Source: Hyphomicrobiales bacterium
GTDB lineage: Bacteria > Pseudomonadota > Alphaproteobacteria > Rhizobiales > Aestuariivirgaceae
Direction: 5' to 3'
DNA: 34,939 bases
Assembly (NCBI GenBank): GCA_027051195.1
Contig: JALUAB010000223.1
Span: forward strand, 1 to 34,939
In this document: positions 1 through 9,492 of the stretch, in pieces
How positions within the stretch are numbered: position 1 is the first letter of the stretch
Layout of the letters: each line of letters starts with the position of its first letter
Notes under the pieces: generated by a model
Seen by the model: only the letters and a program-made list of their open reading frames with translations
The model's database searches: none
What the model was told of the DNA's origin: nothing
Position numbers and translations under genes: made by a program

Positions 1-5
1 GAAAA

Positions 6-113
6 GATTTTCGGCGATTTTCGAGCGAAAACCGGTGAGCCCTTTCGCAGGAATAGCAGCGCTATTTCAAGAAAGGGCACGCCGGTTTGCAGCTGAAAAG
101 CGCCGGAAAGATC
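6..113. repeat. Large imperfect palindrome (~108 bp) downstream of purH
   Basis: The two halves are near mirror images around position 59. AATAGC (52-57) faces GCTATT (61-66), GCCCTTTC (40-47) faces GAAAGGGC (71-78), AAACCGG (28-34) faces CCGGTTT (82-88), and GGCGATTTTC (13-22) faces GAAAAGCGCC (95-104), with short unpaired stretches between. It lies just past the purH stop and could fold as a long hairpin in the purH transcript. No tail of Ts is evident, so a dispersed palindromic repeat is at least as likely as a terminator. No second full copy was noticed in this window. Confidence 0.7.
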
Positions 114-143
114 CCCCGGACGACCCGTTCGCAAGGCCCGCCA

Positions 144-1724
144 TCAGTGCCGGAAATGGCGCATGCCGGTGAGCACCATCGCCAGCCCGTGCTCGTCCGC
201 CGCGGCGATGACTTCCTCGTCGCGGATGGAGCCGCCCGGCTGGATCACCGCCGTGCAGCCCGCGCCCGCCGCCTCCAGCAGCCCGTCGGCGAAGGGGAAG
301 AAGGCATCAGACGCCACCACCGAGCCCTTCACGTCAAGCCCCGCGTGTTCCGCCTTGATGCGGGCGATGCGCGCGGAGTTCACCCGGCTCATCTGCCCGG
401 CGCCGACGCCGATGGTGCGGTTGTCCTTCGCATAGACGATGGCGTTGGACTTCACGAACTTGCACACCTTCCAGGCGAACAGCAGGTCACGCATCTCCTC
501 TTCCGTCGGGGCACGCTTCGTCACCACCTTCAGCTCCTTGTAGAGGTCGAGGTCGGCATCCTGCACCAGCAGGCCGCCGTTCACCCGCTTGAAGTCCAGC
601 CGCGCCCTTGGCGCCTCCTCCCACATCCCCGTCCGCAACAGGCGCACGTTCTTTTTCTTCGCCACCGCGGCACGCGCCTCTTCCGTCACCTCCGGCGCGA
701 TGATGACCTCCACGAACTGCCGCTCCACGATGGCCTGCGCCGTTTCGCCGTCCAGCGGCCGGTTGAAGGCGATGATGCCGCCGAAGGCCGATTCCGGATC
801 GGTCTCGAAGGCTTTATCATAAGCCGCGAGCAGGCTGTCGGCCACGGCCACGCCGCATGGGTTGGCGTGCTTGACGATGACGCAGGCCGCCTCCTCGTCG
901 AACTGCTTCACGCACTCCAGCGCCGCGTCGGCATCGGCTATGTTGTTGTAGGAAAGCTCCTTGCCCTGCAATTGTTCGGCGGTGGAAATGCACGGCTCGC
1001 CCGCACCCTCGCGGTCGGTGTAGAAGGCAGCCCTTTGGTGCGGGTTCTCGCCGTATCGCATTTCCTGCTTCTTCACGAACTGGGCGGTGAAGGTGACGGG
1101 CCAGGCCTCTTCTGGCGCTTCCAGGTCGGCCACCACGCGGCCCAGCCAGTTGGAGATGGCGGCGTCATAGGCGGCGGTGCGGGCAAACGCCTTCTGCGCC
1201 AGCTTGCGGCGGAACTTCGCGCAGGTGCCACCGCCATGCTGTTCCATGTCGCCCAGCACCTTGCCGTAATCGGCGGGATCGACCACCACCGCCACGGCGG
1301 CGTGATTCTTCGCCGCGGCGCGGATCATCGCCGGGCCGCCGATGTCGATGTTCTCCACGATGGTGTCATAGTCCGCCCCCTTCGCCAGCGTCTCCTCGAA
1401 CGGGTAGAGATTCACCACCACCAGGTCGATGGGCGCGATGCCGTGCTCTTCCATCGCCGCCTCGTGCTCGGCGTTGCCACGCACCGCCAGGATACCGCCG
1501 TGCACCGCCGGGTGCAGCGTCTTTACCCTTCCGTCCATGATTTCGGGAAAGCCGGTGATGTCGGAAACGTCCTTCACCGCAATACCCGCCTCTTTCAACG
1601 TGCGGGCGGTGCCGCCGGTGGAGATGATTTCCACCCCGAACTTTTCCGCGAGGGTTGTCGCGAAATCGACGAGCCCCGTCTTGTCGGAAACGGAAATGAG
1701 CGCGCGGCGCACCGGCTGGGCCAT
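144..1724 (-). CDS. purH: Bifunctional AICAR formyltransferase / IMP cyclohydrolase
   Basis: PurH carries out the last two steps of purine synthesis: formylation of AICAR by 10-formyl-THF, then ring closure to IMP. It is cytosolic. The protein is 527 aa, the usual family size. An MGS-like cyclohydrolase domain ([14 protein letters not shown] at the start) is followed by the transformylase domain with the KHANPCG motif, MRYGENPHQ and [10 protein letters not shown]. The ORF track starts 15 codons upstream, but the ATG at 1724 has AGGAG about 9 bases ahead of it and gives the normal [11 protein letters not shown] beginning. It lies downstream of the heparinase-like gene on the same strand with a 93-bp gap, an alphaproteobacterial arrangement. 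A large palindrome follows the stop codon. No missing residues were noticed. Confidence 0.97.
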   Translation of the reverse strand: MAQPVRRALISVSDKTGLVDFATTLAEKFGVEIISTGGTARTLKEAGIAVKDVSDITGFPEIMDGRVKTLHPAVHGGILAVRGNAEHEAAMEEHGIAPIDLVVVNLYPFEETLAKGADYDTIVENIDIGGPAMIRAAAKNHAAVAVVVDPADYGKVLGDMEQHGGGTCAKFRRKLAQKAFARTAAYDAAISNWLGRVVADLEAPEEAWPVTFTAQFVKKQEMRYGENPHQRAAFYTDREGAGEPCISTAEQLQGKELSYNNIADADAALECVKQFDEEAACVIVKHANPCGVAVADSLLAAYDKAFETDPESAFGGIIAFNRPLDGETAQAIVERQFVEVIIAPEVTEEARAAVAKKKNVRLLRTGMWEEAPRARLDFKRVNGGLLVQDADLDLYKELKVVTKRAPTEEEMRDLLFAWKVCKFVKSNAIVYAKDNRTIGVGAGQMSRVNSARIARIKAEHAGLDVKGSVVASDAFFPFADGLLEAAGAGCTAVIQPGGSIRDEEVIAAADEHGLAMVLTGMRHFRH

Positions 1725-1817
1725 GGCGAAATCTCCTGCTGCGATGAATGAGAGTCCCGTCCGAGGCAATAGCAGAGGCGGGCGGCAGGAAAAAGCGCCG
1801 TGGCATGAACGTGTGGA

Positions 1818-3593
1818 TTATTCCAACGGCAGCGATGGCGCGGCCTCGGCCCGGGCGCGCGCCCTGCGCATCCGGCCGGATGTGGCGATGCGCGCAAGTT
1901 TCCACTGCACGGCGGCACCGGCTTCCGGACATGCTCCGCGCAGCACGATCTGACTGGTGCGGCGCAGACCATGCGGGTCGGCCATGAACAGGCTTTCTTC
2001 CAGCGCCAGAGTGGCGTTGCGGGCGGTGAACGTCCAGCCGGAACGGTCCGGCAACCTCAGCATCACCGAGCGGCCATCGCGCGAAAGCGTGGCGGTAACC
2101 GCCGGATGCAGATGAAAACGGATGATGAAGGTGCTGGCCTGCGCCCGCGTCCCGTCCACCGGCACAAAGGCGTCTTCTCCGCGCAGATCCTCGCCATCAG
2201 CGGCGAGAAAGAGACGCCTTCTGGTCTCGAAGCCGGGAAAGCGCGCCCAGGCGTCGTGCTCTGCTTCCAGCAGCGCGCCCATCCGCGATCCGGTCAACTC
2301 GGCTGCCACCCTCGGCCCACACGCCGGCGGCGTATCGAACAACCGCCGCGCCAGCGCGGTGTCCATCAGCTCTCCGGCATCCGCACCACCCAGCACCGGC
2401 ATGGAATGCGCCGCGCTCATGCGCGCCGCCAGATCCAGTTCCGGCTCCGGAGTGAACGGTGCGCCGCATCCCGTGACGATACGGTGACCATTATGGGAAA
2501 ATTCGAATGCCAGCGCGGAAAGTGTGGCGGCCGGATTGTCACTTGCGGGCGGTGCGCTGCCGACATCGGCGATGAGCACGCTCCTGCCCCTCGCCATCCG
2601 GGCGAAGCCGGAGTGTCTGGCATGCTCCAGCGGTGCGCCGGCGGCGGCATCCAGCTCCAGCACCGAATGCAGCAGGCGGTAATGCGGCTCTCGCACGCCC
2701 TGAAACAGCGCCAGGCCACCATCGGCATGGCGCAACAACCGAAGCATCGGCAGTCCCTTCTCAATGGCCTCCTGCAGTGGCATGGGCACCGCCAGCCCGG
2801 CCTGCTCCACCGCCGTGCGCAGGGGCACCAGCGTGGCCAGCGCATCCAGCAGCATGGCCGGACTGCGCGAAACATGCCCGCCGTCGGGCAGGAACTGTCG
2901 TTGCAGCTCTTCCGCCAGCGCCTGCAGCATCGGCTCCCGCAGGCGCTCAAAGCCCATCACCCCCAGCGCCAGCCACGCCCGCGCCATGCAGGCCTCCAGC
3001 CGTTCCTGCGCCGGGCAGGCGGCTAGCGTCGCCCGCAGCAACAACCGCGCCTGCACCGTGATGCCATGATGAAACTGCCGGACGAACTCCCGGTCAGCCT
3101 CGTCCAACAGCGCCGGCGCCGCCGCAACCATGTTCACCAGCCGCCGCCCCAGCACACCCGGACGCAACGCCAGCGCCTCCAGCCCCCTGTTGCGCAACCG
3201 CGCCATCCAGTCCAGCACCAGCGTCCGCGCCGCCATGCGCCAGAGTTGGCGGCGGGAGCCGAGCAGCACAAACAGCCAGTCGAAGCGATGCAGCTCCTCC
3301 CGCCAGCTGGACGGCGCATCGGCAATGTCGAAGACCACCCGCCCCGCTGTGCGCACCTCGCACCCCGCCAGCCGCCAGGCGCCGCGGTAGAGATCGTCCG
3401 CCTCCGCCCGCACGTGGCGCACCGGCCAGGGCATGCGCATGGCCAGCCCCTGCGCCCGCGCCCGCACCGGCTTGCGCGCCACGGTGCGAAACGGCTGCCC
3501 GGCGCGTGCCACGGCACGCGGCAGCCACAACCGCAGCAGCGATGCGTGCGTCGCGCCACCGGTCGGCAGAAATTGCGCAGGTTGCGAAAGCAT
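1818..3593 (-). CDS. Heparinase II/III family protein
   Basis: A 591-aa protein of the family usually found upstream of purH in alphaproteobacteria. The N-terminal half is helical (repeated Leu/Ala/Arg helices, e.g. FVRQFHHGITVQARLLL), as in the alpha/alpha toroid of heparinase-type lyases. The C-terminal half has the beta-rich Hepar_II_III character (SVLIADVGSAPPASDNPAATLSALAFEFSHNGHR in outline, then FIIRFHLHPAVTATLSRDG). No signal peptide is clear, which is odd for a polysaccharide lyase, and the real substrate of this subgroup is unknown. The start at 3593 is the first ATG of the ORF and lacks a strong ribosome site. In many relatives an rsmB-type RNA methyltransferase precedes it; here the upstream neighbour is the phytase-like gene instead. 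The family call is firm and the function is not. Confidence 0.85.
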   Translation of the reverse strand: MLSQPAQFLPTGGATHASLLRLWLPRAVARAGQPFRTVARKPVRARAQGLAMRMPWPVRHVRAEADDLYRGAWRLAGCEVRTAGRVVFDIADAPSSWREELHRFDWLFVLLGSRRQLWRMAARTLVLDWMARLRNRGLEALALRPGVLGRRLVNMVAAAPALLDEADREFVRQFHHGITVQARLLLRATLAACPAQERLEACMARAWLALGVMGFERLREPMLQALAEELQRQFLPDGGHVSRSPAMLLDALATLVPLRTAVEQAGLAVPMPLQEAIEKGLPMLRLLRHADGGLALFQGVREPHYRLLHSVLELDAAAGAPLEHARHSGFARMARGRSVLIADVGSAPPASDNPAATLSALAFEFSHNGHRIVTGCGAPFTPEPELDLAARMSAAHSMPVLGGADAGELMDTALARRLFDTPPACGPRVAAELTGSRMGALLEAEHDAWARFPGFETRRRLFLAADGEDLRGEDAFVPVDGTRAQASTFIIRFHLHPAVTATLSRDGRSVMLRLPDRSGWTFTARNATLALEESLFMADPHGLRRTSQIVLRGACPEAGAAVQWKLARIATSGRMRRARARAEAAPSLPLE

Positions 3594-3612
3594 GAAGACC
3601 GCCGCCAGTTAA

Positions 3613-3628
3613 GCCCGCGTGCGCGGGC
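3613..3628 (-). terminator. Short GC hairpin between the phytase-like and heparinase genes
   Basis: GCCCGCG (3613-3619) and CGCGGGC (3622-3628) form a 7-bp stem with a two-base loop. This is tight, so the closing pairs probably open. On the minus strand it is followed by CTTAACT, a poor U tract. It may slow or partly end transcription coming from the phytase-like gene, but it also lies immediately ahead of the heparinase start, so the call is weak. Confidence 0.3.
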
Positions 3629-3695
3629 CGGATTGCCGATGTGCAGGGGGATTCTCCGCCGCCCTCATTCAACGGCAGTCATGGTTAACAAAGGC

Positions 3696-4841
3696 CTAAC
3701 GAATGGCCTTCGCCGCCGGCGGTTCCATTTCCTCCAGCAGCGCCCGCAGGCGCGCTTTCGGCAGCGCGAACTCGAATAGCAGCGTGCTTTGCAGGCTGCG
3801 GTTGAAGTTGTCGTCGGAAATGACCAGCAACCGCAGCTCTCCGTCGCGTTCGTAAAGCGCCAGCCCTTCCATGTTGTCAATGGCCTGCAGGGGCCACGAG
3901 GCCTGCATCAGCACCCGTCCTGTCAGCACCACGCCCGGTCTGACGGCATCCGCCCGGAACAGGCGCAGAGCGAAGGCCGGCGGGTTGGTGAGCGACCTGG
4001 AGAACTGCCGCTCCAGCGTGATGAAGCCCGATCCGTCCGCCAGCACGGCGGCATCGGTGATGCGGAAGTCGTCCCGGCTCTCGATGAAGAAGGAAATGCC
4101 CCTCCCGTCCTGCCCATCCTTCCACAGGAAAGCCCGGCGCTGGCCATTCGCCGCGCGGCCCTTTTCGATCACGCCCAGCGCATGCCCTGCCAGCGGCCCG
4201 CTCCAGAACCGCGCGATGGCCTCTATCTCGCCGTTCTCCCGCGCCTGGCGGATGGCCACGGGCAGGAACAGGTAGCGCGCCCGCGCCTGCGCACCCTGCC
4301 GCCCCCAGTCATAGAGCGCCAGCCGCGCCTGGCGCTCGAAGGCCACCAGCAGCGGCCCGTCCACTCCCCGCCCGTCGAACGGCGCCAGCGCCTCGGCATC
4401 ACGCCAGGAACCGGAAAGCGGCCGTCCCTTGCTGCTGAGCATGGGCGCCAGCGTGGTCTGTTCCGCCAGCCCCGCCAGCATGCCCCGTTCATCGTGCACC
4501 AGCCGCGCCCGCCACCACACGCCACGGTCGGAAACCGCCAGCAACCGGGCGCCGTCGGCGCTGACGGCAAGACCGGAAAAACCGCCGAACGAAGGATGCT
4601 CCGCGGAAACAACCAGCCCCCCGCGCCAGGAAAGCTCGCCGAATCGCACGCCACCAATGCGCGACAGCGTGGCCGGCCCGGCCCGCACGGAAAGCGCAAT
4701 CGCCTGTTGCAGCCGTGGCGGCTGGCCGGCCGCCCCGGCCGGCGGTGAGAGCGGCGCCGCCACCGCGAACACGACCGCCAGCGCCGCCAATGCCGCATGG
4801 CGCGCCCACATTCGTCTCTTCCTGTGCTTTTCGCGCGACAT
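3696..4841 (-). CDS. Secreted esterase-like activity of phytase family protein
   Basis: A 381-aa predicted exported protein. The N-terminus is very basic ([15 protein letters not shown]), followed by a hydrophobic stretch rich in Ala/Val and an Ala-rich cleavage region near residue 38. The body matches the phytase-like beta-propeller family (PF13449 type): FGGFSGLAVSADGARLLAVSDRG near the start, a DAEALAPF segment, VLADGSGFITLERQF, and NMEGLALYERDG near the end. The substrate is unknown in this family; phytate hydrolysis should not be assumed. The ATG overlaps the cobT stop by one base (TGATG), so the gene is probably translationally coupled to cobT, although nothing in the sequence ties it to cobalamin. 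Confidence 0.85.
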   Translation of the reverse strand: MSREKHRKRRMWARHAALAALAVVFAVAAPLSPPAGAAGQPPRLQQAIALSVRAGPATLSRIGGVRFGELSWRGGLVVSAEHPSFGGFSGLAVSADGARLLAVSDRGVWWRARLVHDERGMLAGLAEQTTLAPMLSSKGRPLSGSWRDAEALAPFDGRGVDGPLLVAFERQARLALYDWGRQGAQARARYLFLPVAIRQARENGEIEAIARFWSGPLAGHALGVIEKGRAANGQRRAFLWKDGQDGRGISFFIESRDDFRITDAAVLADGSGFITLERQFSRSLTNPPAFALRLFRADAVRPGVVLTGRVLMQASWPLQAIDNMEGLALYERDGELRLLVISDDNFNRSLQSTLLFEFALPKARLRALLEEMEPPAAKAIR

Positions 4842-6721
4842 CAGGCCACCTGTGGCTGCGCGCCTCGCTGATGCCGCCGGCGACGCTGGCGTGCGGGCAG
4901 GGCGCCTTCCTCGGCGAACAGCTCGGCCAGCTTTTCCATCATCGCCTGCCCCAGCCCTTCCACGTCGTGGATGGTCAGGGCGCGGCGGTAATACCGCGTC
5001 ACGTCATGACCGATGCCGATGGCCACCAGCTCCACCGGCGAGCGCGCCTCTATGTCGGCGATGACCTCCTTCAGATGCCGCTCCAGATAGGCGGTATCGT
5101 TCACCGTCAAGGTCGAATCGTCCACCGGCGCGCCGTCGGAAATGACCATCAGGATGCGCCGCTGCTCCGGCCGCGCCAGCAGCCGCTGATGCGCCCACAG
5201 CAGAGCCTCGCCGTCGATGTTCTCCTTCAGCAGCCCCTCGCGCAGCATCAGCCCGATGCTGCGCCGCCCCCGCCGGTAGGGCACGTCCGCCGGCTTGTAG
5301 ACGATGTGGCGCAGATCGTTCAGCCGCCCCGGATTCGGCGGCCTGTTCTCCGCCAGCCATTTCTTGCGCGCCCGGCCGCCCTTCCACTCGCGCGTGGTGA
5401 AGCCGAGGATCTCCACCTTCACCCCGCAACGTTCCAGTGTGCGCGCCAGAATGTCCGTGCAAATGGCGGCGATGGTGATGGGCCGCCCGCGCATGGAACC
5501 GGAATTGTCGATGAGCAGCGTGACCACCGTGTCGCGAAAGTCCGACTCCTTCTCCTGCTTGAAGGACAGCGGCTGCAATGGATCCACCACCACCCGCGCC
5601 AGCCGCGCCGCGTCCAGCATCCCTTCCTCCAGGTCGAACTCCCACGCCCGGCTCTGCTGCGCCAGCAGCAGCCGCTGCAGGCGGTTGGCCAGCCGCCCGA
5701 CCACTCCCTGCAGAGGCCCCACCTGCTTGTCCAGCTGCATGCGCAGGCGGTTCAGCTCCTCCGGCGTGGCCAGCTCCTCCGCCACCACCACTTCGTCGAA
5801 CTCGGTGGTGAACACCCGGTAGCCTTCCGGCTGCTCGTTGGACATGGGCATCGGTGGCGCGGTCATCAGCCCGTCGGCATCACCGGCATCCTGCGCGTCG
5901 TCCATGCCCTGATCCACGAACTGCGCGTCCACTTCGCCACGATCGGCGGATTCCTGTTCACCTCCGCCGGCTGCACTCACGTCCTCGCTGGCGGCGTCTT
6001 CCATCTCGTTGGGCTCGCCCTCGCCCACGTCGCCGGCCTCTTCGCTCTCCTCGTCCGGGCGCTGGCCCACGTCCTGTTCGTCCGTTTCCGCCGCGCCCGG
6101 GTCGAGAGCATGGATGATGTCGCGCACCATGTCGGCGAAGGCGGCCTGATCGTGCAGCATATCACGCAGGCGTTCCAGCCGCTCGCCGGCGTGTTTCTCG
6201 ATGTGATCGCGCCAGCGCGCCACCAGCGCCTGTGCCGCTGCGGGCACCGGCAATCCGGCCAGCCGCTCGCGCGCCAGCAGGCCCAGCGCCAGCGCCAGCT
6301 CGTCCACATCGGAAGCCAGCGGAGAGACGGTCTTCAGCTGCCGCGTGATGCGCTCCTCCAGCTCCGCCTGCATGTTCGCCGCCATGCCCGGCATGGCCAG
6401 CGCCCCGATGGCCTCGATGCGCGCATCCTCCAGCGCCTCGAACAAAGCGATGCCGTGCAGCGTGCGCGGCAGGCGTTCGTTGTGCAACCGTTCGTCGTGG
6501 TAGGCCAGCCTGAGTGCGAAGCGGTCGGCCACGCCGCGCACGAAGGCGATGTCCTCCGCCTCCGGTTCGTGCGGCAGCTGCGGCAGGCGGGCGCGATCGT
6601 CCGTCAGCATGGCCTTGCGCGGACCATACTGCACCACCATGTCGGCGCGCCCGGCCACGGTCTTCAGACACACCGCGATGGCCCGCTCCAACTGCTCCAG
6701 CCGATCCTCCTGCTCGCTCAT
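4841..6721 (-). CDS. cobT: Aerobic cobaltochelatase subunit CobT
   Basis: CobT works with CobS (AAA+ motor) and CobN to insert cobalt into hydrogenobyrinic acid a,c-diamide in the late-insertion cobalamin pathway. The 626-aa protein shows the expected layout. An N-terminal helical region contains [18 protein letters not shown]. The middle is strongly acidic and low in complexity ([20 protein letters not shown], about residues 215-290). The C-terminal von Willebrand A domain has the metal-site motif DNSGS ([17 protein letters not shown]) and later [10 protein letters not shown]. The tail is Arg-rich. The start at 6721 has GGAATCTGGC ahead of it. CobS is encoded just upstream on the same strand, separated by a palindromic element. 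No cobN is in the window. Confidence 0.96.
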   Translation of the reverse strand: MSEQEDRLEQLERAIAVCLKTVAGRADMVVQYGPRKAMLTDDRARLPQLPHEPEAEDIAFVRGVADRFALRLAYHDERLHNERLPRTLHGIALFEALEDARIEAIGALAMPGMAANMQAELEERITRQLKTVSPLASDVDELALALGLLARERLAGLPVPAAAQALVARWRDHIEKHAGERLERLRDMLHDQAAFADMVRDIIHALDPGAAETDEQDVGQRPDEESEEAGDVGEGEPNEMEDAASEDVSAAGGGEQESADRGEVDAQFVDQGMDDAQDAGDADGLMTAPPMPMSNEQPEGYRVFTTEFDEVVVAEELATPEELNRLRMQLDKQVGPLQGVVGRLANRLQRLLLAQQSRAWEFDLEEGMLDAARLARVVVDPLQPLSFKQEKESDFRDTVVTLLIDNSGSMRGRPITIAAICTDILARTLERCGVKVEILGFTTREWKGGRARKKWLAENRPPNPGRLNDLRHIVYKPADVPYRRGRRSIGLMLREGLLKENIDGEALLWAHQRLLARPEQRRILMVISDGAPVDDSTLTVNDTAYLERHLKEVIADIEARSPVELVAIGIGHDVTRYYRRALTIHDVEGLGQAMMEKLAELFAEEGALPARQRRRRHQRGAQPQVA

Positions 6722-6781
6722 GCCAGATTCCGAAATACGGCTTTTCGCACGGATTACACCCGCAACGCGCCTTTACCACCT

Positions 6782-6850
6782 GTCATTCCCGCGAAAGCGG
6801 GAACCCGACCGAATCGGTTGGTTCTGGATCCCCGCCTTCGCGGGGATGAC
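6782..6850. repeat. Paired inverted REP-like palindromes between cobS and cobT
   Basis: Two related hairpins face each other. GTCATTCCCGCGAAAGCGGGAA starts at 6782, and on the other strand GTCATCCCCGCGAAGGCGGGGA starts at 6850. Each unit is itself a hairpin (CCCGC-GAAA-GCGGG type), and the pair forms a larger inverted repeat. This is the widespread GTCATTCCCGC...GCGGGAATCC class of intergenic repeat in proteobacteria. It could stabilise the cobS message or end part of its transcription before cobT. It was recognised by eye and was not searched across the genome. Confidence 0.85.
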
Positions 6851-6875
6851 GCGAACCGAAACGCGCCAGCATGTC

Positions 6876-7859
6876 TCATGCCACGGCGATGGTGGCCGCC
6901 GATTCGGGCAACTCCGTGCCGAAGCAGCGTTGGTAGAATTCCGCCACGATGGGCCGCTCCAGCTCGTCGCACTTGTTGAGGAAGCTCACCTGGAAGGCAA
7001 AGCCCACGTCACCGAAGATTTCCGCGTTCTGCGCCCAGGAAATGACCGTGCGTGGGCTCATCACCGTGGAAAGATCGCCCTGGATGAAGGCGTTGCGCGT
7101 GAGATCCGCCACCCGCACCATGCGCGAGACGACTTCGCGCCCGTGTTCCGTCGTGGCGTAGGACTTCACCTTGGCCAGCACGATGTCCACTTCCTCGTCG
7201 TGCGGCAGGTAGTTCAGGTTCACCACGATGCTCCAGCGGTCCATCTGCCCCTGGTTGATCTGCTGCGTGCCATGATACAATCCCGAGGTATCGCCCAGCC
7301 CGACGGTGTTGGCGGTGGCGAACAGGCGGAACGCCGGATGCGGATGGATCACCCGGTTCTGCTCCAGCAGCGTCAGCTTGCCCTGCACCTCCAGCACCCG
7401 CTGGATGACGAACATCACGTCCGGCCGCCCGGCGTCGTATTCATCGAACACCAGCGCCACGTTGTGTTGCAGCGCCCACGGCAGAATGCCCTCACGGAAC
7501 TCCGTTTCCTGCTTGCCGTCGCGCACCACGATGGCATCGCGGCCGATGAGGTCGATGCGCGAGATGTGGCTGTCGAGATTCACGCGCACGCACGGCCAGT
7601 TGAGCCGCGCCGCCACCTGCTCGATATGGGTGGACTTGCCAGTGCCGTGATAGCCGGTGATCATCACCCGCTTGTTGTGCTTGAAACCGGCGAGAATGGC
7701 CAGCGTCGTTTCCCGGTTGAACAGGTAGTCCTCGTCCAGCTCCGGCACGTATTCGTTCGGCTCGGAAAACGCCGGCACCGTCATGTCCGAATCGATGCCG
7801 AACACCTCGCGCACGGAGACTTCCCTGTCCGGCAGCAGGGCGCTTCTGGGATCGCTCAT
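6876..7859 (-). CDS. cobS: Cobaltochelatase AAA+ subunit CobS
   Basis: CobS is the ATPase of the CobNST cobaltochelatase. The 327-aa product has an N-terminal segment typical of the family ([18 protein letters not shown]), a Walker A motif GYHGTGKST, a Walker B motif [10 protein letters not shown], and [18 protein letters not shown] before the sensor region. The ORF track extends 62 codons further upstream, but that extension has shadow-like composition. [14 protein letters not shown] at 7859 is the natural start. It lies upstream of cobT on the same strand and is divergent from the binding-protein/HTH regulator, so the 254-bp gap probably holds promoters for both. I found no recognisable cobalamin riboswitch ahead of it. 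Confidence 0.97.
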   Translation of the reverse strand: MSDPRSALLPDREVSVREVFGIDSDMTVPAFSEPNEYVPELDEDYLFNRETTLAILAGFKHNKRVMITGYHGTGKSTHIEQVAARLNWPCVRVNLDSHISRIDLIGRDAIVVRDGKQETEFREGILPWALQHNVALVFDEYDAGRPDVMFVIQRVLEVQGKLTLLEQNRVIHPHPAFRLFATANTVGLGDTSGLYHGTQQINQGQMDRWSIVVNLNYLPHDEEVDIVLAKVKSYATTEHGREVVSRMVRVADLTRNAFIQGDLSTVMSPRTVISWAQNAEIFGDVGFAFQVSFLNKCDELERPIVAEFYQRCFGTELPESAATIAVA

Positions 7860-8113
7860 GGTCTTTTCCGGTTGTTCGCGATGCACTTTCCGGGCGCAAC
7901 CACGCCCCTGCAAGACTCCGGCCCGTGCATAGCGTCTTTCATGGTCCGCTTGCAAGCGCCGCGGGTGGCGCGGCCAGCCTCTGCATGGCCCGGATATGGG
8001 CATTTCGGCCCGCCTTTTCGAGGTGCGGACAACCCGCCCCGGCAACTACCGCCTTTTCAGCCGCGGAAGACATGATAAGCTGAACCGGGCCGCAGAAACC
8101 ATCCGGGGAAAGG
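7860..8113. promoter_or_regulatory. Divergent intergenic region between cobS and the PhnD-LuxR gene
   Basis: This 254-bp gap has no credible gene. It must hold the cobS promoter (minus) and that of the regulator (plus). It includes a short palindrome CTTGCAAG and a GCGCC/GGCGC hairpin around 7950-7975, and GGGGAAAGG just before the regulator ATG as its ribosome site. No clear -35/-10 pair or vitamin B12 riboswitch box was recognised. Confidence 0.45.
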
Positions 8114-9484
8114 ATGAACGCCAAATCCGTCTTCTGGCACGTTGCCCGAAGGGGCTGGTGGAACGCGCCGGCATTGCTGTTGCTGGCCGTGATGCTGGCG
8201 CTGGCGCCCGCCGCACGGGGACAGGAGGCCGGCATGGCCCGGCCGGAGGTGCGCATCGGCGTGCTGGCCTTTCGTGGAGAAGACCACGCCCGCAGACAGT
8301 GGGAGGGCCTGGTGCGCTGGCTCAACCGCAGCCTTCCGCAGCGCCGGTTTCGGCTGGTTGCCGTCACGCTCGATTCCGCCGGCGGCATGCTGGCGCGCGG
8401 TGATGTGGATTTCCTCCTCACCAACCCCGGCCATTACGTGACGCTGGCGGAAAGATACCCCGTTTCCGTTCTGGCCACGCTGGTGCGCATCACTCCGGAC
8501 GGATACGAGGTGATGCGCTTCGGCAGCGTCATCTTCACCCGCGCCGACGCGGCCGGCATTCGCGGTCTGGCGGATGTGAAGGGACGCCGGGTGGCGGCGG
8601 TCAGCGACAAGGCCTTCGGCGGCTTTCTCGTGGGGTGGCGGGAGTTCCGCGCGCTTGGCATCGACCTGCTGGACGGCGACGTGGAGATGTATTTCACCGG
8701 CTTTCCGCAGGATCGCATCGTGCAGGCGGTGCTCGCCGGCAAGGCGGACGTGGGCATCGTGCGCACCGGCCTGCTGGAAAGCATGGCGCGCGAAAGACGG
8801 CTGGACCTGCGCAAGGTGCGCATCCTGAACCCCGTGCCACATCCGGGCTTTCCCTGGCGTACGTCCAGCCGCCTTTATCCGGAATGGCCGTTCGTCGCGC
8901 GCGATGGTGTGGACAGGATATTGGCGGAACAGGTGCTGAGCGCGCTGCTGGCCTTGCGCGCCGGCTCGCTGCGCACGGCCAATGGCCTGCGCCTTGCCTT
9001 CACCGCGCCTCTTTCCTACCGGGAAGTGAGCGCCCTGGTGCGTGAGTTCCGCCACGCGCGACAGGAGCGTGAAACCGGCAATACGCTGTTGGTGATCCTG
9101 ACCATGCTGGCCGTGGCCGCGGCCGCCTTCGCCGCCGCCTGGGCCTGGCGCAGCCGGCAGACGGAAAGAACGCTGGCCGCCGCCATTCCCGGCAGCCTGT
9201 CGAAAGAGGAACGCAAGCGCTTCACCGATCTCACCCGGCGCGAGCTGCAGGTGCTGGCCTGCCTTTGCGAGGGCCTGTCTTCCAAGGAGATCGCCCAGCG
9301 GCTGGGCATCGCGCCCAAGACGGTGGAATTCCACCGCGCGAATCTGCTGAAGAAGACGGGCTTTTCCTCCACCACGCGCATGGTTTCCGTGGCCGCCAGG
9401 CTGGGCCTGGATACTTGCCCGGGGAAAACCCGGGGAAAAACAGGTGAAGCGCCCGATGGCGCCGGAGCGCCGCCTGCCGCATGA
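8114..9484 (+). CDS. Membrane one-component regulator: PhnD-like binding domain fused to LuxR HTH
   Basis: This 456-aa protein joins a periplasmic sensor directly to a DNA-binding output. Residues 1-37 form a signal or anchor sequence (hydrophobic 18-35, then AARGQEA). Residues about 45-300 resemble PhnD/SsuA-type substrate-binding proteins: VRIGVLAFRG, GDVDFLLTNPGHYV, GLADVKGRRVAAVSDKAFGG, GFPQDRIVQAVLAGKADVGIVRTG. Residues about 324-346 form a transmembrane helix followed by Arg. Residues about 372-432 are a LuxR-type helix-turn-helix: TRRELQVLACLCEGLSSKEIAQRLG then TVEFHRANLLKKTG. There is no histidine kinase or receiver domain. Family knowledge: tetrathionate/thiosulfate sensor kinases of the TtrS type use a similar periplasmic domain and pair with LuxR-family regulators, so this looks like a fused, kinase-free version. 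The ligand is unknown. The gene next to it, on the same strand, encodes a secreted DsrE protein, the likely target. Confidence 0.88.
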   Translation: MNAKSVFWHVARRGWWNAPALLLLAVMLALAPAARGQEAGMARPEVRIGVLAFRGEDHARRQWEGLVRWLNRSLPQRRFRLVAVTLDSAGGMLARGDVDFLLTNPGHYVTLAERYPVSVLATLVRITPDGYEVMRFGSVIFTRADAAGIRGLADVKGRRVAAVSDKAFGGFLVGWREFRALGIDLLDGDVEMYFTGFPQDRIVQAVLAGKADVGIVRTGLLESMARERRLDLRKVRILNPVPHPGFPWRTSSRLYPEWPFVARDGVDRILAEQVLSALLALRAGSLRTANGLRLAFTAPLSYREVSALVREFRHARQERETGNTLLVILTMLAVAAAAFAAAWAWRSRQTERTLAAAIPGSLSKEERKRFTDLTRRELQVLACLCEGLSSKEIAQRLGIAPKTVEFHRANLLKKTGFSSTTRMVSVAARLGLDTCPGKTRGKTGEAPDGAGAPPAA

Positions 9485-9492
9485 TGCGACTC

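Noticed and set aside
87-1751. 554-codon plus-strand ORF opposite purH
   Set aside because: It is an antisense shadow of a clear purH gene, with Arg/His/Leu/Gly bias and no ribosome site.
4715-6979. 754-codon plus-strand ORF
   Set aside because: It lies antisense to cobT and the phytase-like gene. Its His/Arg/Gln/Leu-rich composition is typical of an antisense frame in GC-rich DNA, and no family motif is visible.
7860-8050. Possible cobalamin riboswitch upstream of cobS
   Set aside because: I looked for the conserved B12-box wording and a matching long fold on the minus strand and did not see them.
8057-9334. 425-codon minus-strand ORF opposite the PhnD-LuxR gene
   Set aside because: It is Gln/His/Arg-rich antisense sequence; the plus-strand frame has coherent signal, binding-domain, TM and HTH segments.
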